DNA from: Trinickia caryophylli
Lineage (GTDB): Bacteria > Pseudomonadota > Gammaproteobacteria > Burkholderiales > Burkholderiaceae
Reading direction: 5' to 3'
Assembly (NCBI RefSeq): GCF_034424545.1
Contig: NZ_CP139970.1
Coordinates: 744,001-808,000, forward strand
DNA: 64,000 nucleotides
Part shown: positions 1-6,833 of the stretch, piece by piece
How the letters are laid out: every line of letters starts with the position of its first letter
How positions within the stretch are numbered: the stretch's first letter is position 1
Made by a program: the position numbers and the translations under genes
Notes under the pieces: model-generated
Told to the model about the DNA's origin: nothing
Seen by the model: the letters and a program-made list of their open reading frames with translations, nothing else
The model's database searches: none

Positions 1-581
1 CACGCCGCGGCGCAGCCTGTCAAAACGGCACCGGCCGTGCGCCTCGGTATAGCGGCACCTGTCTCCCATCGAACATTTTCACGCTCAGCGTATGACAGGT
101 AACGCCGATCGAGTTGACCTGCATCAACGGACGAATTCGACGGCACGCCTCTTCGTGCGGGCAGGCGCGCATATGCTGCCCGGCACCCGGCACCCGGCAT
201 CGAAGATGTTCCGAGCAGTTCTCGGTGGGTTTCCACTTTGGCGATCGTAGCCTCCTCCGCCGCTCTCGGCACAGCACCGCTCATGAACGTGCTCGCAGAG
301 GGCCATTGCGGACATACGTCGCGCATCCGCGCCGCTTTCCGTCTGCTCTGCGCAAGCTATTTTCTTAGCGCTCGAACATCTGCCGCGATCTTCTCGATTT
401 CGTTTGTCAGTATCCCCCCCCGAATAGCCGGTCGGTAAGCGATGAAGATCGTTGGAAGTGTCAATGCCAGTGGAAAAATCCCCGCCGGTGTAAGGGCCGA
501 TGACGAAGACGGCGCTGCCCGCCCTCGACATGCGAGCGAGAAACCGATTGGGCCATCTTCAATAAAGCCGTAGGGGATGCT
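1..581. other. No supported gene; degenerate-looking left edge
   Basis: I see no recognisable intact gene here. Several short open frames exist on both strands, none with a convincing start or family signature. The best coding-like piece is on the minus strand (about 360-570). It ends in a charged helix-like tail (NEIEKIAADVRALRK) but has no usable start, so it may be the 3' remnant of a broken gene. The segment lies inside the putative island that ends at the tRNA-Ser gene, which fits gene decay. Confidence 0.4.
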
Positions 582-1043
582 GTGTCATGGCTCATGATTG
601 GTGATGCCTTAGTTTCCCTGCTCTTTCAAGCCGCACTAACGAGGGCCCCCGAAAGCAAAATCATCCGAATGCTGACATCATCGACAACGGTCACGATCCT
701 GACATTTGCTTCATTTGTTTTGTTGCTTGGAAATTCCGTCATTTCTGTTTTGTTTTCGCTGCTTGCGTTCTCAGTTTCCCAAACCATAATCGCGCCGTTA
801 CTTTCTGCGATCCCGCTCGGTCGCGACAGAGGGACTACCCGGCAAGTAAGTATATTCGCATTCGCGACTACCGTTGAAGCAGCAGGGACCGCTGCTGGCC
901 GCGTACTGTGTGGCTTCGCGCTCGATCACATTAAAAGCGGATTTAATGTTCCAGCATCCGCTGGCGCTTTCCTCTTGCTGTTGATGCTAATGTGGATTTG
1001 CAAGGGTTTGTTTCTCTACAGGAGATATGATGAGGCAAAATGA
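582..1043 (+). pseudogene. MFS-like transporter, C-terminal fragment
   Basis: A 153-residue, strongly hydrophobic frame starts at GTG 582. It reads as about four or five membrane helices and ends in a short basic tail (LYRRYDEAK). The motif-poor helices and the Gly/Ala-rich segment around VEAAGTAAGRVLCGFALD resemble the C-terminal half of a major facilitator exporter. A full MFS protein has about 400 residues and 12 helices, so roughly the first half is missing; the frame is closed upstream by a stop at 501. It sits only one base ahead of the oxygenase start at 1045, suggesting a former operon. The base composition is visibly more AT-rich than the rest of the window. Family assignment is by general appearance only. 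It could instead be a small membrane protein. Confidence 0.4.
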
Positions 1044-1044
1044 A

Positions 1045-1973
1045 ATGGGAACACCAATCCGGGACTACGCGATCATTCCTGATTTTACGCCGAAGCAAAA
1101 AAACTTCGCGAATGCTACGACGAAATCCACAGTACGACCTTAGCGCATCCGGTGCCGCAGAGCAGATTCTGCTGGGATTACTGGAGCATACCGGGTAATT
1201 TTCTGTACTACCGAACACATGCCTCTTCGTTTTTCGGTCCTGAATTGCATGACCCGTTTTTCCAATTTTTAAGTGAATGGGGTCTGAAAAATCTCGGCAC
1301 TGCCAACATCAATACCAACTGGATTAGTTTCTATATCGATGGCTGTTATCAGCGACTACATATCAACAGAAGTCAAGGCGCATGGGCTTTCGCCTATTCG
1401 CTCTCGATGAATGACGCGAAGAAATTCATGGGTGGCGAAACGCTCTTTCTTCAACCACAATTGCTCGACTATTGGGAATCGAACATATCCGGCCCGGACA
1501 TTTCGACGGGCGGAATATACGCAAAGGTCCCTCCCCTCTTCAATCAGATGGTTATATTTGACGGACGCATTCCGCATGCTGTCCAGATGGTTGAAGGAAC
1601 AAGAGACCCGCTAGAGGCCCGAATTGTCATGCACGGCTGGTTTGACAGGCCGTCGCTACGGTCGGACGGCGCACTTTCTCTTTTTGAAGTAAAGCCAGTT
1701 ATGGACAATTTTTGCGCGTCCGATCTTGCAGCCTATTTCGAAAATGCGAGCGGAAAGGGGATCATGACTTATCGAATTGAAATAGAATCGACGGGAACTC
1801 CGTCATCAGTCACGTGCCTGAGTGATACGCTGGTTCTATCGCGCGCCTCTGAATCGAAGCTTGGAAGCGTTGCCGCCAGACAGCGCAACGTCGCGGAAAT
1901 GCTAGCGGCACTCAAATTTCCCGATGCGGATGCCGGAAGTACGATTATCTTTCCAATTGAAGCAATAGGATAA
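1045..1973 (+). pseudogene. 2-oxoglutarate/Fe(II) oxygenase, frameshifted near its N-terminus
   Basis: The downstream frame (from about 1083 to 1973) carries a cupin-type oxygenase pattern. It has YQRLHINRSQGAWAFAYSL, then GGETLFL, then FDGRIPHAVQMVEGTRDP and EARIVMHGWF. The distal His and the 2OG-binding Arg (H142 and R157 when counted from the GTG at 1152) are present. The proximal pair reads H-x-N instead of the usual H-x-D/E. The natural start ATG 1045 is in another frame (MGTPIRDYAIIPDF). Joining it to FYAEAKKLRECYDEIH requires one extra T in the TTTT run at 1083-1086, so a one-base deletion is likely. Without it, translation would have to start at GTG 1152, losing the N-terminus. About 100 C-terminal residues beyond the oxygenase core are of unknown role. 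Substrate unknown. Confidence 0.6.
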
Positions 1974-1998
1974 TCTGCGCAGAGACTGGATACGTCCA

Positions 1999-2040
1999 GA
2001 CGGCTTGCCTGCCGGAAAAGACGTTCTCGGGCAAGCCGTC
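1999..2040. terminator. Hairpin between the convergent oxygenase and trpS
   Basis: A perfect 11-bp inverted repeat (GACGGCTTGCC at 1999-2009, GGCAAGCCGTC at 2030-2040) surrounds a 20-base loop, just after the oxygenase stop and before the trpS stop on the opposite strand. No strong T-run follows, so it is a probable bidirectional terminator, not a textbook one. Confidence 0.5.
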
Positions 2041-2061
2041 GTGCTGCGCACCATCAATGCT

Positions 2062-3075
2062 TTAAAAATATACCAACCCAAGGGCGCGCTTCAATTCCGC
2101 GACCGTTGCCCCTGCAACAGTTCGCGCCTTTTCTGTTCCGGCTTTCAGGGTACGAAGTACTTCGCCCTTGTCTTTTGAATAGTGTTCCCGACGTTCGCGA
2201 ATGGGCGTCAGCAGCTCGTGCAGGATGTTTTCGAGCCTGCCTTTGACGATGCCATCGCCCAAGCCGCCACGGCGATACGCCGCCTTCAATTCTTCGACCG
2301 CCTGCGTGTCCGGATCGAAGGCATCGAGATAAGCGAACACGACGTTGCCCTCAACCGTTCCGGGGTCGCTCACTTTCAAGTGGTTCGGGTCCGTGTACAT
2401 TTTCTTCACAGCCGCCTTGATGTCCGCAGCCGACGCGCCGAGGTTGAGCGCATTGTTGAGCGACTTGCTCATTTTGGCTTTTCCGTCAATGCCAGGCAGT
2501 CTGCCCGTTTTCGGTGTGAGGGCTTCACACTCCGTCAGCACAGATCGATCCAGCAGACCGTTGATACGTCGAACCAGTTCGTTCGTTTGCTCGATCATCG
2601 GAAGCTGGTCGTCACCCACAGGTACGAGCGTTGCCTTGAATGCCGTGATGTCAGCAGCCTGACTGACCGGATATGTCAGGAATCCTGCGGGAATATCACG
2701 CTCGAATCCACGCAGGCGAATTTCTTCCTTGATCGTGGGATTGCGCTCCAGCCGCGAAACCGTCACGAAATTCAGAAACAGGTTGGCGATTTCCGTCAAT
2801 TCCGGGACTTGCGACTGAACGAAAATCGTGCTTTTTTCTGGATCAATTCCCACAGCCAGATAATCAAGCGCAACCTCAATGACGTTATCCGTCACCCGTT
2901 TAAAGCGCTCCGCGTTGTCGGTTAGCGCTTGCAGATCGGCCAGCAGAATAAACTGAGTGTTGGATTCCTGTAGTGCGATTCGCGTTTTGAGCGAGCCGGC
3001 ATAGTGACCTAGATGCAGCGGCCCGGTAGTCCGATCACCCGTAAGGATGACCTTGCCTTCGTGTGTTCCCTTCAT
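2062..3075 (-). CDS. trpS: Tryptophanyl-tRNA synthetase, auxiliary-type
   Basis: This class I aminoacyl-tRNA synthetase charges tRNA-Trp. The HIGH-type signature GPLHLGHYAGSL lies near the N-terminus and the KMSKS loop (GKAKMSKSLNN) is intact. With the start at ATG 3075 the protein has 337 residues, normal for bacterial TrpRS. The frame is open about 20 residues further upstream, but that extension looks non-coding. The opening ILTGDR-x2-GPLHLGHY and ADLQALTDN are the style I know from Firmicutes, whereas the housekeeping proteobacterial enzyme opens with a FSGxQPSG-type motif. The position equivalent to His43 of the Geobacillus enzyme (DQHAIT) appears to be Gln (DLQALT). It lies within an AT-richer segment beside a tRNA and an integrase remnant, so horizontal transfer is likely. 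It is probably a second TrpRS. Confidence 0.85.
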   Translation of the reverse strand: MKGTHEGKVILTGDRTTGPLHLGHYAGSLKTRIALQESNTQFILLADLQALTDNAERFKRVTDNVIEVALDYLAVGIDPEKSTIFVQSQVPELTEIANLFLNFVTVSRLERNPTIKEEIRLRGFERDIPAGFLTYPVSQAADITAFKATLVPVGDDQLPMIEQTNELVRRINGLLDRSVLTECEALTPKTGRLPGIDGKAKMSKSLNNALNLGASAADIKAAVKKMYTDPNHLKVSDPGTVEGNVVFAYLDAFDPDTQAVEELKAAYRRGGLGDGIVKGRLENILHELLTPIRERREHYSKDKGEVLRTLKAGTEKARTVAGATVAELKRALGLVYF

Positions 3076-3176
3076 GTTGTGACTTGCCCTTGTGCGTGAT
3101 CGTGACCCTGTACAGCCTCTCGGCTGAACTCTCATCCTACAGCTTCAAAAGCTGGCTGTGTGCATCGCTCAAAATG

Positions 3177-3200
3177 CAAAAACCGGCGCTAAGGCCGGTT
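3177..3200 (-). terminator. Rho-independent terminator (minus strand)
   Basis: Read on the minus strand, AACCGGC and GCCGGTT form a 7-bp stem (3194-3200 with 3181-3187) closed by six bases and followed by a T-run (AAAA at 3177-3180 on the plus strand). It lies just downstream of the integrase remnant and upstream of trpS, so it insulates trpS from readthrough. Confidence 0.6.
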
Positions 3201-3229
3201 CTGTCGTCACGTGCTTGGCGCGATGGACG

Positions 3230-3418
3230 TTAGGTGTGTTTCAGTTCAATCTGAATCAGCCCCTCTCGGCCGTCCGGCTTCGTATACCGGAACTGCCAAT
3301 ATTTCAGCCCATTTGGTTTGACCTGAAAGTGAAGGCCCCCGCCATCGTTGAGCCGATAAACGGTCGTCCGGGCTTTGGCCGAACGGCACTGAAGATCGCG
3401 AAGAAGACTCTCTGGCAT
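3230..3418 (-). pseudogene. Tyrosine-recombinase integrase, N-terminal remnant
   Basis: The product from ATG 3418 (about 62 residues) matches the Arm DNA-binding domain (DUF4102-type) that opens P4-like island integrases. It has YRLNDGGGLHFQVKPNG followed by KYWQFRY and PDGRE. A complete enzyme has about 400 residues with a C-terminal catalytic R-H-R-Y domain. Here the similarity stops after DGRE and the frame closes at 3230, so the catalytic part is gone. It lies about 145 bp beyond the 3' end of tRNA-Ser and is read in the same direction, the usual layout for islands inserted at a tRNA 3' end. Confidence 0.75.
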
Positions 3419-3501
3419 TGACGAAATACCGCCGCAAAAAGTACCCGCCATTTTGGGCGATTTCGTGGGTTTTGGCGAGACCTGATGGGACTTCGTATGC
3501 G

Positions 3502-3539
3502 CCGCAAAGCCTGTACAGTACTGGCTTTGCGGGATTTTT
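3502..3539 (+). terminator. Hairpin with T-run between integrase remnant and tRNA
   Basis: CCGCAAAGCC (3502-3511) and GGCTTTGCGG (3523-3532) make a perfect 10-bp stem with an 11-base loop. It is followed by ATTTTTA on the plus strand. No plus-strand gene ends here, so it may be a relic of the island junction. Confidence 0.35.
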
Positions 3540-3562
3540 AGGTGCTGCGTGGGAGGCTATTC

Positions 3563-3653
3563 TGGCGGAGAGAGGGGGATTCGAACCCCCGATAGGCTGT
3601 TAACCTATACACGCTTTCCAGGCGTGCGACTTAAACCGCTCATCCATCTCTCC
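3563..3653 (-). tRNA. tRNA-Ser (anticodon GGA)
   Basis: The minus strand folds as a class II tRNA. The acceptor GGAGAGA pairs with TCTCTCC, followed by discriminator G and an encoded CCA. The anticodon loop CTGGAAA gives anticodon GGA (reads UCC/UCU Ser codons). It has a long variable arm, and a T-loop TTCGAAT flanked by GGGGG/CCCCC. Length including CCA is 91 nt. Its 3' end is the presumed attachment site of the adjacent island remnant. Confidence 0.95.
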
Positions 3654-3735
3654 GAGAGCCGCAGATTATAGCAGAGTTCGTGCGCGCGTCGAGCCCCGCC
3701 CCAACAGCGCCGCTCCGACGGCCGGGCCCTGCCCT

Positions 3736-5754
3736 TCAAGGATGCCGAATATAGTCGACGAGCGCGCGCGTATAGGCGTCGGGCTTACGATCGAACAAGC
3801 TGACGACGATGCTGGCGACGAACCCCGCAGGCACACCGAACACGCCGGAACTGATGGGCTCGATCCCGAACCACCGCGGCCCCGCCACGCCGGTCAGCTG
3901 CGCGAAATACGGATGGGTCGAGACGATGTAGTAGACACACACGCCGAGGCCCGCCAGCATCCCTGCAACCGCCCCGCGCTTGGTCACCCGCTTCCAGAAA
4001 ACGCCGAGCACGAGCACCGGAAAAAGACTCGACGCCGCGAGCGAAAACGCCGCGCCCACGAGGAACAGAATATTCCCGGTATTCAACGAAGCCACATAGG
4101 AAGCGAACAGCGCCACCCCGAGCAGAAGAATCTTCGAAAGCGTCACGCGCCGCTGAATCGTCGCGTTCGGGTCCATCATGTGGTAGTAGAAATCGTGCGA
4201 CAGCGCATTGGCGATCGTCAGCAACAACCCGTCCGCCGTCGACAACGCCGCGGCCAACGCACCTGCCGCCACGAGCCCCGACACGACGTAAGGCAACCCC
4301 GCAATCTCCGGCCCGGCCAGCACGACCATATCGGGCTGCATCTGGATCTCGGACCAGCGCACGATGCCGTCACCGTTCGTATCCATGATCTGGATCATGG
4401 CGGGCGCAAGCCGCTGCCACTGAACGAACCAGTTCGGCAAGTCGGCAAACGAGCGCCCCACCAGATGCGTCATCACCTCGTATTTGATCAATACGGCGAG
4501 CACCGGCACGCTCAAGTAGAAGAGCGCGATGAAGAACAGCGTCCAGCCGACTGACCGGCGCGCCGACGCCACGGAGGTCGTCGTGTTGTAACGCACCAGA
4601 ATGTGCGGCAAGCTCGCCGTACCCAACGAAAGACAGAGCAGCAACGACAGGAAATTGCGCTCATGCACGCGCCGCGCTTCCTCGCTCGTCGCGGAAAACG
4701 GCTCCTGCATCGGAACAGGGTCCATCGCGCGCTCGAGCATGTCGTTGCGCGCCTGTGCCCAGCGCACGCGCGCCGCCGCCGCATCGCGAGGAAACGCGTC
4801 GAGTGCCGCTTCACGTTCATGAATCTCGCGCAGCGGTCCGTTGTGCCTTCGCATCTGCTCGAGTTCCCGCGTGAGCCGCGCTTTCTCCTCCAGATACGAC
4901 TGCGGAAGCAGCGCAATCTGTTCATCGATTTGCGCGGCCTGCTCCCGGTACCAGCTGCGCACGCTGCGCTCTTCGCGCGCATCGCGCGCCTGCCGCTCGA
5001 GCGATTCCATTCGCGCCATCAACCGGCCGTACGTCACCTGCGGCACGGGCCCGAGTCCGTTCTTGTACGCAATCAGCGAAATTGGAATCAACAGCGCGCT
5101 GATGAGAATGACGTATTGGGCGACCTGCGTCCACGTGACCGCGCGCATGCCGCCGAGGAACGAACAAACGAGGATGCCAGCCAGCCCGCAGGCAATGCCG
5201 ATCGCAAAGTCCACACCGAGAAAGCGCGTGGCAATGAGCCCTACGCCCTGAATCTGCGCAACGAGATAGACGAACGAGCAGAGTATCGCGGCTACCGCGG
5301 CAATGCCGCGCACCGTGTTGCTCGAAAACCGTGTGCCGAGAAAATCAGGAATGGTGTAGCGCGCGAGCTTGCGCACATAGGGCGCCAGCAAAAAAGCGAC
5401 GAGGCAGAACCCCCCGGTCCAGCCCATCAGATAGGCGAGGCTGTTATAGCCGGTGGCATAGAGCGAGCCGGCAAGGCCGATGAACGATGCAGCGGAGAGC
5501 CAGTCCGCTGCCGTTGCCATGCCGTTGAATATCGCCGGTACGCGCCTGCCGGCCACGTAGTACTCGACCACGTCGGACGTGCGCGACAACAGACCGATCA
5601 CCGCGTAAACCGCGATCGGTATGAATAGAAATACGTAGCCGACCCACGCGCCAGCGCCCGTCGCACGCTCGATGCGCCACATCGAATAGACGAAGAGCAG
5701 AAAGCCGAACGTGTAGACCGCGTAAGCCCGCGCGAGGCGATTCACGAGTCTCAT
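3736..5754 (-). CDS. Sodium:solute symporter, VC_2705 subfamily
   Basis: A 672-residue inner-membrane carrier of the SSS family, related to the acetate permease ActP. It has many membrane helices and typical SSS stretches (EYYVAGRRVPAIFNGMA, TAADWLSAASF, LSTADGLLLTIANALSHD). A charged, helical cytoplasmic-looking insertion occupies roughly residues 240-370, characteristic of the large VC_2705 subfamily. Residues 458-469 (DTNGDGIVRWSE) form a perfect EF-hand-type calcium loop. The start ATG overlaps the stop of the upstream DUF4212 gene by four bases, so the two are translationally coupled and act as a two-subunit transporter. The likely substrate is a short carboxylate such as acetate; acs lies about 3.5 kb away. 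Confidence 0.85.
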   Translation of the reverse strand: MRLVNRLARAYAVYTFGFLLFVYSMWRIERATGAGAWVGYVFLFIPIAVYAVIGLLSRTSDVVEYYVAGRRVPAIFNGMATAADWLSAASFIGLAGSLYATGYNSLAYLMGWTGGFCLVAFLLAPYVRKLARYTIPDFLGTRFSSNTVRGIAAVAAILCSFVYLVAQIQGVGLIATRFLGVDFAIGIACGLAGILVCSFLGGMRAVTWTQVAQYVILISALLIPISLIAYKNGLGPVPQVTYGRLMARMESLERQARDAREERSVRSWYREQAAQIDEQIALLPQSYLEEKARLTRELEQMRRHNGPLREIHEREAALDAFPRDAAAARVRWAQARNDMLERAMDPVPMQEPFSATSEEARRVHERNFLSLLLCLSLGTASLPHILVRYNTTTSVASARRSVGWTLFFIALFYLSVPVLAVLIKYEVMTHLVGRSFADLPNWFVQWQRLAPAMIQIMDTNGDGIVRWSEIQMQPDMVVLAGPEIAGLPYVVSGLVAAGALAAALSTADGLLLTIANALSHDFYYHMMDPNATIQRRVTLSKILLLGVALFASYVASLNTGNILFLVGAAFSLAASSLFPVLVLGVFWKRVTKRGAVAGMLAGLGVCVYYIVSTHPYFAQLTGVAGPRWFGIEPISSGVFGVPAGFVASIVVSLFDRKPDAYTRALVDYIRHP

Positions 5755-6107
5755 GGCGTCGCCGCGCGCGCCGTCTCAGCCGCCTGCTGCGCCGCGGCTC
5801 GCCGCAGCTTGCGGTCCGCGATTGCCATCAATCCGATATACACGGCAATGAGCGCGAGATAAACGAGCACCGCCCCTTGTGCCCCGAGGTAAAACGGCAA
5901 ACTGAAACCGGCGAAAGCAAAAGCCGAAAGCTCGCGCGCAAACAATGGAACGACGAACGACACGCAAAAGCCGATCGTCATCAGCACCGCAATAAGCCCC
6001 ACATTGAAATGCCAGTAGCGGCGATGCGCGCGCACCATCTCGTCCGAGAGCGTTAATGGCTCGGGCATCGAAAGCGGTGTGGATTGGGCGGGGCGTCGCA
6101 TGACCAT
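5751..6107 (-). CDS. DUF4212 small subunit of the sodium symporter
   Basis: A small membrane protein of about 118 residues, with two hydrophobic segments and the RAHRRYWHFNVGLI opening typical of DUF4212. It is encoded immediately before, and overlapping by four bases, the large symporter. Family members are found almost only in this pairing. The start is uncertain. ATG 6107 and ATG 6101 are closely spaced, ATG 6068 is a third option, and none has a strong ribosome-binding site. The family core begins near the third start. Confidence 0.8.
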   Translation of the reverse strand: MVMRRPAQSTPLSMPEPLTLSDEMVRAHRRYWHFNVGLIAVLMTIGFCVSFVVPLFARELSAFAFAGFSLPFYLGAQGAVLVYLALIAVYIGLMAIADRKLRRAAAQQAAETARAATP

Positions 6108-6344
6108 GCGCCTATGTATCAAAAAGGCGGCGCGCCGGCAATCGGGATTGCCGCGCAGCACCACGAGTATCGACGTACCGCCATCGAGCGCAGGCTGCCG
6201 TTTCCGCTCGCGCGGAACATGACGCATCAGCGGCTCTTATACCGCCGCAAACCCGCGAGAGCCGCGACCGTTTCACGCTATTCAATTCCGGCAACATTCT
6301 GTAGCATCTCGATCCCATTACATTACACTTACACAACCACGCTC

Positions 6345-6731
6345 ATGGCCGGCCGATTCCGCAAACTGACTGCCTGGATGGGCATGCTTGCGGTCTGGTT
6401 GGCAACCGTCGCGCCGCTCGTGTCGCAGGTACGCGCACAGCCAGCCGGCGCCGGCGCAATGGTCCACGGCAGCGGGCCCCCTGGTGGCGCAGGCGCGGTA
6501 TGCGGCGCATCGCCCCGTGCCCCGCGCGACGGCGCAAGTCATGCGCTGCATCTCGACGTCTGCGGATACTGCTCGTTCTTCACGCATAGTCCGGCAACCA
6601 GCTGCGCCGCTCCAACATTCGTATTCGCACACGCGGCGGCTATCCTGCCGGCCGCTCTCCCGCACCCTCTTGCTCTGTCACTCGAGCGCTACCCGCACGC
6701 CTATCCGCGCGCGCCGCCGAAAGACGCCTGA
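6345..6731 (+). CDS. DUF2946 family protein, copper-associated
   Basis: A 128-residue protein starting at ATG 6345, with an N-terminal hydrophobic signal/anchor (AWMGMLAVWLATVAPLVS) and a HLDVCGYCSFFTHSP motif. That CxxC pair near a His, with a following Pro-rich hydrophobic tail, is the hallmark of DUF2946. Such genes commonly precede TonB-dependent copper receptors, as here (the receptor starts about 100 bp downstream). A role in periplasmic or membrane copper handling is inferred from the motif and the neighbour; the biochemical function is not known to me. The longer upstream frame has no signal-like start and was not used. Confidence 0.7.
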   Translation: MAGRFRKLTAWMGMLAVWLATVAPLVSQVRAQPAGAGAMVHGSGPPGGAGAVCGASPRAPRDGASHALHLDVCGYCSFFTHSPATSCAAPTFVFAHAAAILPAALPHPLALSLERYPHAYPRAPPKDA

Positions 6732-6833
6732 ACGCACAAGTTCGTTCCCGCATTCACGCATTCCCGTTCATGCAGCCCCAGCATCCATTCGATCCTCGGA
6801 TCGCGCGGAGGGGCACCTTTCGACTCGAGATTC

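Larger units (their letters stand above)
1..3563. mobile_element. Genomic-island remnant at tRNA-Ser(GGA)
   Basis: The combined evidence is the integrase N-terminus placed directly after the tRNA 3' end in the same orientation, AT-richer composition across about 600-3500, a Firmicute-style TrpRS, and two damaged genes. The left boundary lies outside the window. I found no direct repeat of the tRNA 3' end within 1-3563, so the extent is a minimum estimate and the call is an inference. Confidence 0.5.

Noticed and set aside
405..435. CCCCCCCCGAATAGCC as a possible second attachment site of the island
   Set aside because: Only loosely similar to the tRNA-Ser 3' segment and not a real direct repeat.
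3742..5628. Plus-strand frames opposite the sodium symporter
   Set aside because: Low-complexity His/Arg/Ala composition, antisense of a certain membrane protein.
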